Assembly (NCBI RefSeq): GCF_016765615.1
Contig: NZ_JAESWA010000022.1
Span: 23,373-87,372 of the forward strand
Source: Clostridium paridis
GTDB lineage: Bacteria; Bacillota; Clostridia; Clostridiales; Clostridiaceae
Direction: 5' to 3'
DNA length: 64,000 bases
The notes below the pieces were generated by a model, which was given only the letters and a program-made list of their open reading frames with translations, was not told the DNA's origin and did not search any database. Shown here piece by piece: positions 1-9,622 of the stretch. Position 1 is the first letter of the stretch, and each line of letters begins with the position of its first letter. Position numbers and translations under genes: made by a program.

Positions 1-4
1 ACCT

Positions 5-53
5 AAAAAGTCACTAAAATAGTATTCTTTGTAACCTACTTTAGTGACTTTTT
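5..53. terminator. Bidirectional rho-independent terminator
   Basis: A perfect 14-bp inverted repeat (5-18 and 40-53) has A-rich and T-rich outer ends, so it can end transcripts from either side. It lies 5 nt downstream of the stop codon of the minus-strand coiled-coil gene. Confidence 0.85.
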
Positions 54-57
54 ACTT

Positions 58-1296
58 TTATTCTATTTTTCCATTTAATTCTTGCTCTATATATTTATCT
101 ATATAAGCGCTTGGATTCTCTTTGAAACTATCATACTCTTTTGCGAGATCTTTAATACTTTTATTTATGTCTTTTAAGTCTTTTTCAACTTCTACTTTTT
201 CTTTTTCAAGGTCTTTCATAGTTTCATTATGCTGCTTAGTTAAATCTTCAACAGGATCATCTTTTTCTGTTACTTGTTTCAATGAAGATTTCATTTTATA
301 CATTTCAAAAATATCATGTTTTAATTTTTCTATTGCCTTTTTATATTGTTCTTCCATTTTTTCTTTTGCTTCTTTTATATTTTTAAGCATTTCTTCATAC
401 TTAGTTTTCAACTTATTTAGTTCTTTTAGCTGCTTATCAAACACATCATTTAGCTTGTTATATATATCGATTCTAGCGTTACTACCTTTATTTTGTTTTA
501 TAGCTTTTTCAAATGTATCTATTAATATTGAAGAAGCTCCATCCTTTTTTAAACCTACTAAAGCTGCATTTGCGGCTTCCTCTTTTTTCTTTTTATATTC
601 CTCTCTAGATAATTTACTTGGATCTAAGTTGCTATTATTAATTGTATTCATGGCTTTATCTAATGCTTTAATGTCACTATAACTTAAACTTTCTACCCTA
701 CTGGTATGAGCATATTTCTCTCCTAAAAATTTCTCTAAATCATCTTTAGTGGCATTTGCATTATTTTTATAAAAGTTTCTTGCAGAAAGAATCACATCTT
801 TAAGATTTTTTTGAAATTCTTCTCCATTTATTAACTTATCTCCCTTGATTCCGATATCTTTACCATTTTCTAAATAAGATAACACTTGATAATATGCTTT
901 ATTAAAAAGGCCTGAAACCTCACCTGTAAATTGTGCTATCTGTCTATTAGTATAAAAATCAAAAGAATTATCTAATATTTTTGTTAATTGAGTTTTAGTA
1001 TTATCATCAAACTTTGTATTATTATTTATACTCTTAAGTATGTCTCCATACTTATCCATAGAGTCAAACATAGTTAAATTTGTCCCCAAAATATCTTCGC
1101 TATCATATACATTGCTAATATTCTTTAATACTGAAGCTACTTCATCATCGGAATAATTAATACTAAAATCTACATAATCACTATTATTGGGTGTATTTAT
1201 TTCATTTATCGCTTCTGTTTTATTATCAGATTTATCATTAGTTTTCTCATAACTTGTTATAAATGAATTTATTGAATCTATATTGGTAATATTCAT
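58..1296 (-). CDS. Coiled-coil protein of unknown function
   Basis: 412 aa. I do not recognise a family. The N-terminal 50 residues are polar and Asn/Asp/Ser-rich. The C-terminal third (roughly 265-400) is a long Lys/Glu heptad-like coiled coil. No signal peptide or membrane segment is visible, so it is probably cytoplasmic. An upstream in-frame ATG would add 16 residues, but the ATG at 1296 is preceded by a strong GAAGGAGAG site at proper spacing, so I use that start. The gene is followed directly by a strong terminator and looks monocistronic. The polar N-terminus plus coiled coil could suit a structural or secreted-without-signal protein, but that is only a guess. Confidence 0.75.
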   Translation of the reverse strand: MNITNIDSINSFITSYEKTNDKSDNKTEAINEINTPNNSDYVDFSINYSDDEVASVLKNISNVYDSEDILGTNLTMFDSMDKYGDILKSINNNTKFDDNTKTQLTKILDNSFDFYTNRQIAQFTGEVSGLFNKAYYQVLSYLENGKDIGIKGDKLINGEEFQKNLKDVILSARNFYKNNANATKDDLEKFLGEKYAHTSRVESLSYSDIKALDKAMNTINNSNLDPSKLSREEYKKKKEEAANAALVGLKKDGASSILIDTFEKAIKQNKGSNARIDIYNKLNDVFDKQLKELNKLKTKYEEMLKNIKEAKEKMEEQYKKAIEKLKHDIFEMYKMKSSLKQVTEKDDPVEDLTKQHNETMKDLEKEKVEVEKDLKDINKSIKDLAKEYDSFKENPSAYIDKYIEQELNGKIE

Positions 1297-1366
1297 AAAC
1301 CTCTCTCCTTCATACCAAAATATAACTATTATGGAAATACTCATGATTATTATCGTATTAAACTTG

Positions 1367-1933
1367 CTAATCTTTAAGATTTTTGTAAAAGTTATAAGCT
1401 TTAGTCCTTTCCTCTCTTTTTTCGTATAAATTCATCATATCTGCTAATTCAAATGCAAATTCAATAAATGCCTTTCCTGTTGACGTAACTATATTTCCAT
1501 CTACTACTACTTCTTCTTCATTCATAATTATTGAATCTTTAAATACAGTTATATACTCAGCTTTTACATCTAAACCTTCATTATCGCCTGTACATTTTTT
1601 ATTTTTCAATATATCATAAGCAGCTAAAAGTTTAGTTCCACTACAGATTCCCCCAATTACTTTATGCATCTTATTAAGATTTATAACGAAATCTTTTAGC
1701 ACTTCATTTTCATAAAGGTATTGTGGTTTCCCGCCTGGAACTATGAATAAATCTACTTCATCCGGATTAATTTCTTTAATTAGCTTGTCAGGAATAAATT
1801 TTTGCTTTTCTTCACTTATATAAATTTTATCTTCAAGTGCTACTGTAATTACATTATAGGATTTGAATTCAGAAGCAATTAATACAACCTCAAATTCGCA
1901 AAAATTATCATAATATAGAATACACACATTCAT
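1367..1933 (-). CDS. DJ-1/PfpI family protein
   Basis: 188 aa, the usual length for a single-domain DJ-1/PfpI (class I glutamine amidotransferase-like) protein. The nucleophile-elbow motif GGICSGTKLLAA near residue 95 carries the family cysteine, and the acidic FCEFE near the N-terminus fits the residue that pairs with it. Members act as chaperones, glyoxalases, proteases or transcription factors, so the substrate cannot be told. A GTG one codon earlier is possible. The ATG is preferred because AAGGAGAT sits 8 nt upstream. It overlaps the DUF2785 stop by one base (TGATG), which indicates translational coupling. Confidence 0.85.
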   Translation of the reverse strand: MNVCILYYDNFCEFEVVLIASEFKSYNVITVALEDKIYISEEKQKFIPDKLIKEINPDEVDLFIVPGGKPQYLYENEVLKDFVINLNKMHKVIGGICSGTKLLAAYDILKNKKCTGDNEGLDVKAEYITVFKDSIIMNEEEVVVDGNIVTSTGKAFIEFAFELADMMNLYEKREERTKAYNFYKNLKD

Positions 1934-2769
1934 CACTCTATCTCCTTAAGGATTTTCTTAATCTCTTTATTTATCTCTTTATTTATCTCTAATAAATCTT
2001 CTTTCTCAGTTATCCTAAAATACAAGCTCCTTAAGAATCCTTTTAAGTTTACTTTTAGATGCAATTTACATATATAATCCTCTTCATTAATCTTTTCTTT
2101 AAATTTTTTTATCCAAGCTATCATTTCACTATTTTTTAAGACATTTCTTTTTAATATACTTTCTATAACATTAGTAAGTCTCTCACTCTCCTCATCTATG
2201 AATACATAATTACCTATACAGACTTTATCTATTATTACATTTAACATCTCTAATAAATCTATTTTGGATAAGCCTTCACACTGAGCTAATTCATCAAGTG
2301 CATCTGCTATATGAGCAACAGCATGTGCCCATCCCTTAATTTCAACATATCCTCTTAAATCTTTTTCATTAATAAAATAGTCTAGCACCTTACTATTGAC
2401 TCTATGCAAATCATTCTTATCTAAATATTTTTCTTTTCTATGTTTGTTAATAATAAGCGCAATTAGAAGGGCTGAAAAGGCTCTTGTAAAAACTGCATCC
2501 TTGTCATCATAATCTAGCCTATAAAACAAATGATTCTCATCAAGACTTATATCTAATAGTTCCTTCAATTCTTTATGATTAAACCTCCCTCTTAATATCC
2601 ACCTATTAAATGTTTCATATATCAAGTCATCTCTTAAATACGAATCAACTGTTCCAATATAATGCATCATTTTTAATGCATATATAAAATACTTGTTTTC
2701 TTCTAGAATATAATTATTCTTTCTAACTTCAATTAAACTTTCTTTTAATTCTATTTCTTCTTTGATCAT
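1933..2769 (-). CDS. DUF2785 domain-containing protein
   Basis: 278 aa and mostly alpha-helical. The motif KGWAHAVAHIADALDELA (about residues 145-162) is typical of DUF2785, a family of unknown function. No signal peptide or transmembrane segment is seen. It is the first gene of a two-gene unit with the DJ-1/PfpI gene. The ribosome site before the ATG is weak (GAAAGTGAG), so the start is less certain than most here. Confidence 0.8.
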   Translation of the reverse strand: MIKEEIELKESLIEVRKNNYILEENKYFIYALKMMHYIGTVDSYLRDDLIYETFNRWILRGRFNHKELKELLDISLDENHLFYRLDYDDKDAVFTRAFSALLIALIINKHRKEKYLDKNDLHRVNSKVLDYFINEKDLRGYVEIKGWAHAVAHIADALDELAQCEGLSKIDLLEMLNVIIDKVCIGNYVFIDEESERLTNVIESILKRNVLKNSEMIAWIKKFKEKINEEDYICKLHLKVNLKGFLRSLYFRITEKEDLLEINKEINKEIKKILKEIE

Positions 2770-2818
2770 TTACTTATTCTCACTTTCTTAAATTATTGTT
2801 TATTTTAATATAAAACAA

Positions 2819-2846
2819 AATGACTGACACCTATATGTCAGTCATT
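2819..2846 (-). terminator. Stem-loop overlapping the WYL regulator stop codon
   Basis: An 11-bp inverted repeat, AATGACTGACA / TGTCAGTCATT, with a 6-nt loop. The A-rich flank becomes the T tract on the minus strand. The stop codon of the WYL gene lies within the stem. Confidence 0.75.
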
Positions 2847-3761
2847 ATATTTATCATATATATTTTTAATATATTGTTTAAGTTCATATTTTAGTTTATC
2901 TGGAGCTATTACTTTACATACCTCTCCAAACCCTAAGATGAATTTTTTAAGTCCTTCATCGTCTGGAAAATACTCTTTTACAATAAATCTACCATCTTCT
3001 AAAGCACATATCTTATCTTTATAAAAATATTCACTTAGCTGTTCACCTATTTTATTTGAAAACATTAATGTTACAAGAATACTGTTTTTTTCATATCCTT
3101 CAGTAAATATTTGTTCAATTTTATCTTTGGAAATTTCTCTTTCTTGAAAATAATCACCTAACTTAATATTTCTTGTTCTAACTAATTTAAACTTTCTGTA
3201 ATCATTTCTTATTCTACAAAATCCAATTACGAACCAATTTCCATCATCAAACTGAAGGTTTATTGGCTCAACAATCCTTTTTGAGAGCTCCATTCTCCTA
3301 TTTATATAATCAAACTCAATTAATCTGTTGTTGTCTATAGCTTTATTAATTGTAGATAGAGATTCTTTTAGCTCTTTTTCCATGCTAAAATGTGCCATCT
3401 TGATGTTTAACTTATTATATTCATCTTCCTGACTCTTACGTATAGTATTAAATTTTAGTATTATATCATTAAACTCAGTGTTATGACCAAATAAAACACT
3501 TAAATTATCAATTACACTTATTAAAGGTTCAAGCTCCTTCTTATTTAAAAATAGATTATTTATATTATAATTCTCCATAATATAATAGCCTCCACCATTA
3601 CCACCTGTGGCTGCTATTGGTATTCCCGCTTCCCCTATTTTATCAATATCCCTGTATATGGTTCTTAATGATACTTCAAAATGTTCCGCTAGCTCTTTTC
3701 CAGTTACTAAACCTTTTTGAGATATTATAATAATTATTGCTAACAGTCTATCTAATCTCAT
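2838..3761 (-). CDS. WYL-domain transcriptional regulator (YafY type)
   Basis: 307 aa. An N-terminal DeoR/HTH_11-type helix-turn-helix (residues 1-60, with VSLRTIYRDIDKI as recognition region) is followed by a glycine-rich turn and a WYL ligand-binding domain (about 140-220, including WFVIGFCRIRNDYRKFKL) plus the C-terminal WCX extension. Such proteins sense small ligands or nucleic acid ends and repress or activate local genes. It lies 38 nt downstream of the tocopherol-cyclase-like gene on the same strand, so the two may be cotranscribed. Its target is not evident from the sequence. Confidence 0.9.
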   Translation of the reverse strand: MRLDRLLAIIIIISQKGLVTGKELAEHFEVSLRTIYRDIDKIGEAGIPIAATGGNGGGYYIMENYNINNLFLNKKELEPLISVIDNLSVLFGHNTEFNDIILKFNTIRKSQEDEYNKLNIKMAHFSMEKELKESLSTINKAIDNNRLIEFDYINRRMELSKRIVEPINLQFDDGNWFVIGFCRIRNDYRKFKLVRTRNIKLGDYFQEREISKDKIEQIFTEGYEKNSILVTLMFSNKIGEQLSEYFYKDKICALEDGRFIVKEYFPDDEGLKKFILGFGEVCKVIAPDKLKYELKQYIKNIYDKYND

Positions 3762-3799
3762 AATCCTATTACTTAAGTTTTAATCCTTTCCTTAATAAT

Positions 3800-4771
3800 T
3801 TAAATATCTTTATATCCCACTACTTCAATTCCGGCTAATGTTCCAAAATCAATAAATGTAGTGTTCTTTTTTTTATCAAAAAGATATAACTTTAACTTAC
3901 CTAATAATTCCTCATTAATACTTTTATTCATTTTACCATTTTGTGGAGCTATCAGTCCACCCATTAAATTCAAACTTGCTTCAACCTTTACTAACGCCTT
4001 ATTATTTTCTATTGATATATTTATTTTACTTTTTGTAATACTTTCTATTATAACTTTGCTATTATTATAAGTTGCAAATCTATACTCTACTCCATTTATA
4101 CATATGTTACATATAAGTCCACTAAATGATGTATGCAAAAAAGGAATATTCGCGATAGAACATATAAAGCTTGTAGTCTGATTTTTAAAATTATTACATT
4201 GAATCCAGATATACTCTTTTGGGAAAGAAGTTCCCCGATCTTTTTCAATATATCCTTTACCCTTAGTGAAATCAATTATTTTTCTATTTACAGCTAATAT
4301 TCCATTTAATCTATGATTCATACTAATTATTCCATGACAACATTCCATCTTTGGTATATAAGCAAAGTAACCCATTATATTAGGACTTAAAATTGATTTC
4401 TCTATTTCAGTTAGTGCTCCAAATTTTAAGGTGCCTTGAATCTTTATTTTTTTATCTTTCATATTTAATGAAATAATTGATTCAGTAAAAACATTATCTC
4501 CAATTTGAATCATAAATGGTGCATCTCTATATTTAAAAGCATTTAGTGGATATCGTATATATCCTGATTTTATTATTCTATTTTTATCTAGTCTTATAAA
4601 TATATATTGAATAAAACTATGATAATCATTATGAAATAAACTAACTCCCGGAATAATACATATTACAAACTTCCTATCTCTAGAAATCTGTTTAAAATAC
4701 CACCCCTCAAAATAATGGTTTTTTTTACAACTTCCTTGAAAAATTATTGGATTATTTATCTTTCTAAACAT
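3800..4771 (-). CDS. Tocopherol-cyclase-like (lipocalin-type) protein
   Basis: 323 aa. The N-terminal YFEGWYFK motif (around residue 20) and the DRGTSFPKEYIWIQ region (about 180) are hallmarks of the tocopherol cyclase-like superfamily, a two-lipocalin beta-barrel fold. In anaerobic Firmicutes there is no tocopherol pathway, so the bacterial homologues have unknown substrates, probably a hydrophobic small molecule. No signal peptide is seen. The start has a good AAAAGGAG site. The WYL regulator follows 38 nt later. The pair faces away from the ABC exporter operon. Confidence 0.8.
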   Translation of the reverse strand: MFRKINNPIIFQGSCKKNHYFEGWYFKQISRDRKFVICIIPGVSLFHNDYHSFIQYIFIRLDKNRIIKSGYIRYPLNAFKYRDAPFMIQIGDNVFTESIISLNMKDKKIKIQGTLKFGALTEIEKSILSPNIMGYFAYIPKMECCHGIISMNHRLNGILAVNRKIIDFTKGKGYIEKDRGTSFPKEYIWIQCNNFKNQTTSFICSIANIPFLHTSFSGLICNICINGVEYRFATYNNSKVIIESITKSKINISIENNKALVKVEASLNLMGGLIAPQNGKMNKSINEELLGKLKLYLFDKKKNTTFIDFGTLAGIEVVGYKDI

Positions 4772-4881
4772 TATAAGAATCTCCTTTTAATTGAGTATAA
4801 TGTTTATTATTTGATTAAATAAATCCTTTATGCTTCGATATAACTTGTTTTGAGTATATTAATTACTTTAGTGTAAAATTA

Positions 4882-4911
4882 TTCAAGTTAGTTGCATAAT
4901 TATGGTATAAT
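4882..4911 (+). promoter_or_regulatory. Promoter of the ABC exporter operon
   Basis: A consensus TATAAT at 4906-4911 preceded by TG (TGGTATAAT, an extended -10). The -35 is weak (TTCAAG at 4882-4887). It lies 43 nt upstream of the first ATG, with AAAGGA as the ribosome site. Position and sequence only; the transcription start is unmapped. Confidence 0.55.
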
Positions 4912-4954
4912 GTTCTGATAAGGCAAATTGTATTTTAGAAAGGAATCATAGCAT

Positions 4955-6688
4955 ATGAGTCAATTATTTTTAATAACTAAAAAAGCAAAACTCCCTCGGT
5001 TTCTATTTACAATATCATTACTAATTATGGGTTCCTTAGGAATTATATATGTAATTGAAAGTATTTACTTTGGAAAAGTTTTAGATGCTGCTGGTACAAG
5101 CTTAAACTCAGTTAAATCAGCAATATTTATTATTTTTCTAATAACTCTTATTGAATATGTATTAGGAATAGTTAGCAAATATACTGTAGCTAGGTTCTCT
5201 GAAATTGGAATGTTCAATCTAAGAAATTCATTAAGTCAAAAAATTTCTCACTTAAAATACAAAGTGTATGATGAAACTTCAACTGGTGATATACTTTCTA
5301 GGACAATGAGTGACTTAAATGGAATTGGTGCATTTTGGAGCGATACTTTTATTAATCTGTTCCAAGACTTCTTTGTTTTTACTACTGGTTTATTTGTATG
5401 TTTATATATTAGTTTAAAGCTTACATTAGTTGGATTTATTTTTATACCTATCGTATCATTCATCATCTTCAAAACTAGCTCTATTGTAGAAAAAGCGTCA
5501 TATGACTCAAGAAAATTTTCAGGTAAAATGAATTCCCTAGCACATAATATTTTAATGGGTATGATGACATTAAAATCTTTTACTCTAGAAGATATTATGA
5601 GTAGAAAATTTAATGAGTCTTCCAAAGATTTTATAAAAGCTGAAAAGAAAGTTGGAATTGCAAGTGCTAAGGTTTATGCTATTGGATCATTAATTGATTA
5701 TGGTCCCAATATTGCAGTTATTATATTAGCAGGTATTATGAGTATAAATAATATGCTTACTTCAGGAGAATATCTAACATTCACCTTCACTTTTGGATTT
5801 GTATCAAATGTTCTTTATGATCTTCAAAGATATATTATCTCCTATAGAAATAGTGAAGCAATGGCAAGAAGATTAATGGGTATTTATGCTTATGAAGATG
5901 AAAAACTTTTTGGGATTAAAACAAAAGAATCATTCGATAACCCAATTATAAATATAACTAACTTATCTTTTTCATATAGCGAAAATCATAAAATCTTAGA
6001 CTGTATTAGCTTAAAAATTAATAAGAATGAAGTTGTTGCTTTTGTAGGTGCCAGTGGATCTGGTAAAAGTACTTTAATTAAAGTAATCTCAGGTATGTAT
6101 GATATAGACTGTGGTAATGCCGAAGTTGCTGGTTTTAAAATAAAAGAAGAAAATATACCTTCTATTAGGAATCAAGTCGCTATTGTTTCTCAAGAGTCTT
6201 ATTTATTCCCAGGTTCAATAATTGAGAATGTACGCTACGGTAAGCCAGATGCTTCAGATGAGGAAGTAATTGAAGCTTGCAAAAAAGCAGATATACATGA
6301 CTTTATAATGGAACAGCCTAACAAATATAAAACCCTTGTTGGTGAAAAAGGTATTTATATGTCTGGTGGACAACGTCAGAGAATTTCAATTGCTAGAGCT
6401 TTCCTTAAAAATGCAAATATTTTAATTCTAGATGAACCTACTTCTGCACTAGACTCAGAATCTGAGAAAAACATTCAATACACCATTGATAAGCTTATGA
6501 ATGGTAAAACAGTTATAATAGTAGCTCATAGACTTTCAACTATTATAAATTCTGATTCGATATATGTATTTGACAAAGGTAACATTAAGGAAAAAGGTTC
6601 TCACGAAGATTTAGTCCTTAAGCAAGGTTATTATTATGACCTTTATAAAAAACAATTTGAAAATAATCAAGAGGAGGAAACTGCATGA
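4955..6688 (+). CDS. ABC exporter, fused permease/ATPase (first half-transporter)
   Basis: 577 aa. An N-terminal six-helix ABC exporter membrane domain (residues about 15-300) is fused to an ATPase: Walker A GASGSGKST (365-373), Q-loop VSQES, signature MSGGQRQR (479-486), Walker B ILILDEP and H-loop AHRLS. The signature begins with Met instead of Leu. The next gene overlaps it by 4 nt (ATGA) and encodes the partner half, so they most likely form a heterodimeric exporter in the cytoplasmic membrane. Substrates of such pairs are drugs, lipids or peptides and cannot be told here. No regulator gene is adjacent on the same strand. Confidence 0.93.
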   Translation: MSQLFLITKKAKLPRFLFTISLLIMGSLGIIYVIESIYFGKVLDAAGTSLNSVKSAIFIIFLITLIEYVLGIVSKYTVARFSEIGMFNLRNSLSQKISHLKYKVYDETSTGDILSRTMSDLNGIGAFWSDTFINLFQDFFVFTTGLFVCLYISLKLTLVGFIFIPIVSFIIFKTSSIVEKASYDSRKFSGKMNSLAHNILMGMMTLKSFTLEDIMSRKFNESSKDFIKAEKKVGIASAKVYAIGSLIDYGPNIAVIILAGIMSINNMLTSGEYLTFTFTFGFVSNVLYDLQRYIISYRNSEAMARRLMGIYAYEDEKLFGIKTKESFDNPIINITNLSFSYSENHKILDCISLKINKNEVVAFVGASGSGKSTLIKVISGMYDIDCGNAEVAGFKIKEENIPSIRNQVAIVSQESYLFPGSIIENVRYGKPDASDEEVIEACKKADIHDFIMEQPNKYKTLVGEKGIYMSGGQRQRISIARAFLKNANILILDEPTSALDSESEKNIQYTIDKLMNGKTVIIVAHRLSTIINSDSIYVFDKGNIKEKGSHEDLVLKQGYYYDLYKKQFENNQEEETA

Positions 6689-8412
6689 AAAACAATATAA
6701 TATTATTAAAATGGATGTTTTCCTTCACTAAAGAATTTCGCTTTAGATGGATTTTCAGTAGGATTGCCCCTCTAATTTTTAATTTTAGTGAAAAACTATT
6801 TGAAGCTTTATCTTTTAAACAGTTATTCCAATGCTTCATAAGCAAGGACATAAAAGATCTTTACCTAACTGTTGTTTTTTATATAATTGCTATGCTTGTA
6901 GATACTGTTGGTAAAAGTTTGACCTCCTATTGCAATACCTACTCTAATGCTCTACTTAAAGCTACAGTTAAAGGTGAATTTATTCAAAAATCTTGTTACT
7001 TAAAAATTGAAGAAGATGACGAACATAGTGGAAGAAAATTATCTCGATTAAATCAAGATGTAGATACAGCTTGCGATGTATTAAACAGTTCCGTTGATAA
7101 TGTATTAATTCCACTAATACAAGGACTTTCTTATTTAATTCTTGTATTTACTGTAAGTCCTCAAATAGGACTGTTTTATGTGGTTACATTAATCCCTATT
7201 TGTTTTCTAAACTTTATTTTCACAGAAAGATTTCATAAAGTTGGTCAAAAAATACAAAGTAGACTTGCCGTTCTTAATGAAAAATTTCAAGATACCCTCG
7301 TTGGTGCAATGGTCGTTAAATTATTCATGCTTGAAAATATAATGGAAAAACAAATAGAAAACTTGTCTTCACAAGTTTTAGAAGCAAAAAAGGAAGAACA
7401 AGTTTTAAGATTTAAATATATGTCGATTGTTAATGTCTTTTCACATGCATTTTCAACCTTCCCTATAATACTAGGATGTTATTTAGTTACATTAGGAATA
7501 ATTGCTTTACCAAATGTTATGTTTGTAAGTAGATACACTTATGCTATAAGATACTTAGCAAATAGTTTAATAACCTCTGCTACAGATGTTCCAAAACAAA
7601 TATCTGGTATTGAGCGTATATACGAAGTATTTAGTAAAAAAGACCATAGAAATGATTTTGGAACTTTAAAGCCTGTTAATGAAAATGATATAATGATTTC
7701 TTTTAAAAATCTTTCTGTAAATTATAGAGAAAAAAATGTTGTAGATGATTTTAGTTATAACATTGAAAAAGGTAAAACAGTTGCATTAGTTGGACAAAGT
7801 GGTTCCGGCAAATCAACGGTAATTAAAACAGTTATGCAGTTCGTTAACTATTCTGGAAGTATGGATATATTAGGGAGACCAGTTAATGAATATGATTTAA
7901 TCTCACTTAGAAAACTAATTTCCTATGTACCTCAAGAAAGTATGCTTTTTGATTGTTCTATATATGAAAATATATTGTATGGAAATATGGAAGCTACAAA
8001 AGATGAGATAATTGATGCTGCTAAAAGAGCTTATGCTCATGATTTTATAATGTCACTTCCTAATGGGTATGATACTATTGTTGGAGAAGATGGTTCTAGG
8101 CTTTCAGGGGGACAGAAACAAAGGATTTCAATAGCAAGAGCATTCCTCAAAAATTCACCGATACTTCTTTTAGATGAAGCTACTTCTGCTCTTGATCTTA
8201 AATCCGAAGGTGAAATCCAGAAGGCCCTTAATGAATTAATGAAAGGGAAAACAATTTTAGTAGTTGCTCACAGACTATCAACCATTATTAACGCTGACGA
8301 AATCATTGTTATGGAAAATGGAAAGATAATTGAAAAAGGATGTCATGCAGAGTTACTAAATATTGATGGTACTTATAAAAAATTATATGAACTCCAAAAT
8401 GTTGCTAGTTAA
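6685..8412 (+). CDS. ABC exporter, fused permease/ATPase (second half-transporter)
   Basis: 575 aa. Same architecture as the preceding gene: transmembrane domain to about residue 305, Walker A GQSGSGKST (370-378), Q-loop VPQES, canonical LSGGQ (473-477), Walker B ILLLDEA with the catalytic Glu, then AHRLS. Both halves keep the catalytic glutamate, so unlike many heterodimeric exporters neither site is obviously degenerate in Walker B. The start overlaps the upstream stop by 4 nt, with GAGGAGG as the ribosome site. A strong stem-loop terminator follows, so this is a two-gene operon. Confidence 0.93.
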   Translation: MKNNIILLKWMFSFTKEFRFRWIFSRIAPLIFNFSEKLFEALSFKQLFQCFISKDIKDLYLTVVFYIIAMLVDTVGKSLTSYCNTYSNALLKATVKGEFIQKSCYLKIEEDDEHSGRKLSRLNQDVDTACDVLNSSVDNVLIPLIQGLSYLILVFTVSPQIGLFYVVTLIPICFLNFIFTERFHKVGQKIQSRLAVLNEKFQDTLVGAMVVKLFMLENIMEKQIENLSSQVLEAKKEEQVLRFKYMSIVNVFSHAFSTFPIILGCYLVTLGIIALPNVMFVSRYTYAIRYLANSLITSATDVPKQISGIERIYEVFSKKDHRNDFGTLKPVNENDIMISFKNLSVNYREKNVVDDFSYNIEKGKTVALVGQSGSGKSTVIKTVMQFVNYSGSMDILGRPVNEYDLISLRKLISYVPQESMLFDCSIYENILYGNMEATKDEIIDAAKRAYAHDFIMSLPNGYDTIVGEDGSRLSGGQKQRISIARAFLKNSPILLLDEATSALDLKSEGEIQKALNELMKGKTILVVAHRLSTIINADEIIVMENGKIIEKGCHAELLNIDGTYKKLYELQNVAS

Positions 8413-8427
8413 ATCTGTTTAAAAATG

Positions 8428-8467
8428 AAAAGAGAATTTATTCTTAGTTTAAGATAAATTCTCTTTT
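8428..8467. terminator. Terminator between the ABC operon and the GNAT gene
   Basis: A perfect 13-bp inverted repeat (8428-8440 and 8455-8467) with A and T tracts at the outer ends. It serves the plus-strand ABC operon and probably also the converging minus-strand acetyltransferase. Confidence 0.85.
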
Positions 8468-8479
8468 ACTTATATTTTC

Positions 8480-8908
8480 TTAAATATTTTTAGAAAATGT
8501 AACTATATCATTTCTTTTTGTCCAACCTACCTTACTCCAGAATTCTTTTCCCAATTCATTATCTCCTAATGCAAAAAGATGACATTTATTTATCCCTTGT
8601 TTCTTAAGTTCATCAAGTGCCTTATTAACTAAAATCTTCCCAATACCTTTCCCTTGATATTTAGGCAAAACACAAGCATGATGAATATATCCTCTTCTTC
8701 CATCATGACCGCAAAGTATAGTTCCAACTATTCTACCATCAATTAAATATACGTAAGATAAATTTGGATTTCTTGCAAGATAACTAGAAATTGATTGCTT
8801 AGAATCTGCATCACTTAGTCCAATTCCAGGAATTCTGTTCCAGATTCTATATATTGCTTCATAATCCTTTATATCAAGTTCTTTAATTAAACTGCCCCTC
8901 TCCTCCAT
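8480..8908 (-). CDS. GNAT family N-acetyltransferase
   Basis: 142 aa, a single GNAT domain. The acetyl-CoA pyrophosphate-binding motif A reads LPKYQGKGIGKILV (about residues 80-93), preceded by the beta strand YIHHACV. The acceptor is unknown. The start follows AAGGGAGA at good spacing. It is separated by about 60 nt from the upstream methyltransferase on the same strand, so the two may be cotranscribed from the MerR-type promoter at 9623-9653. Confidence 0.9.
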   Translation of the reverse strand: MEERGSLIKELDIKDYEAIYRIWNRIPGIGLSDADSKQSISSYLARNPNLSYVYLIDGRIVGTILCGHDGRRGYIHHACVLPKYQGKGIGKILVNKALDELKKQGINKCHLFALGDNELGKEFWSKVGWTKRNDIVTFSKNI

Positions 8909-8969
8909 AAATAGTCTCCCTTTATTTGATATATGTTACAATTATATCCAATGCTCAAATCCGCTGCTG

Positions 8970-9605
8970 CTAAACTAATTCTTTCTCTATTTCCACAATC
9001 CAAGTGAAATTTACTTTATGCTCACACTTAAATTTATATCCTAAATCTTGAATATATTTTTTAAATTCTTCAACATTTGTATAGTATTTATAATCTATAA
9101 CTTCCCATAGGTCCTTTCTTTTCTTATCTAATAATTCTTTCTTACGCTCCTCTTTTTCCAAATCATTTTTAAACATAAAATCAACAATTATAATTTTTCC
9201 ATTATCTTTTAGGAATCCTAACATATTATTAATTGCTTCTTTCTTCTCTTCATCATTTAGACTATGAAAGGAATATGTAGTTACAACAATATCAAAATCA
9301 TGTTCTACAAAAGGCTTATCTAAAAAACTTCCTAATTTAAAGTCCATGCTTTCATATTTCTTTTTTGCTAGAGAAATCATTTCTAAGCTCTGATCAATCC
9401 CTAATATATAGATTTCTTCACTTAAATCGCCACATAAATTTCCCGTTCCACAGCCAATATCTAATACTTTAATTGCATTATGATTAATGATCTTTCTTCT
9501 TATTCCAGATAGAATTTCATCATATTTCTCAAATAAGCCAAGTTCATCATCTTCACGTTCTCTTACCATCTTATCAAACTTAATTGCTTTATTTTCTACT
9601 TTCAT
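8970..9605 (-). CDS. Class I SAM-dependent methyltransferase
   Basis: 211 aa. Motif I VLDIGCGTGN (47-56) binds S-adenosylmethionine. The acidic end of beta-2 is GIDQS, and motif II/post-I regions (FDIVVTTYSFHSL) follow. No targeting signal is seen, so it is cytoplasmic with an unknown small-molecule acceptor. GGAGGTGA precedes the ATG. The promoter has the long-spacer architecture of MerR-controlled genes although no merR gene is adjacent. A MerR-methyltransferase fusion elsewhere in the window (22290-23294) suggests a related function, an inference only. Confidence 0.88.
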   Translation of the reverse strand: MKVENKAIKFDKMVREREDDELGLFEKYDEILSGIRRKIINHNAIKVLDIGCGTGNLCGDLSEEIYILGIDQSLEMISLAKKKYESMDFKLGSFLDKPFVEHDFDIVVTTYSFHSLNDEEKKEAINNMLGFLKDNGKIIIVDFMFKNDLEKEERKKELLDKKRKDLWEVIDYKYYTNVEEFKKYIQDLGYKFKCEHKVNFTWIVEIEKELV

Positions 9606-9622
9606 TTAATCACCTCCATATA

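Noticed and set aside
122..682. 186-aa plus-strand open frame opposite the coiled-coil gene
   Set aside because: Antisense shadow of a charged coiled coil (Ser/Phe-rich translation), no ribosome site.
5248..5625. 125-aa minus-strand open frame within the first ABC exporter
   Set aside because: Lies inside the well supported membrane domain of the exporter; no start signal.
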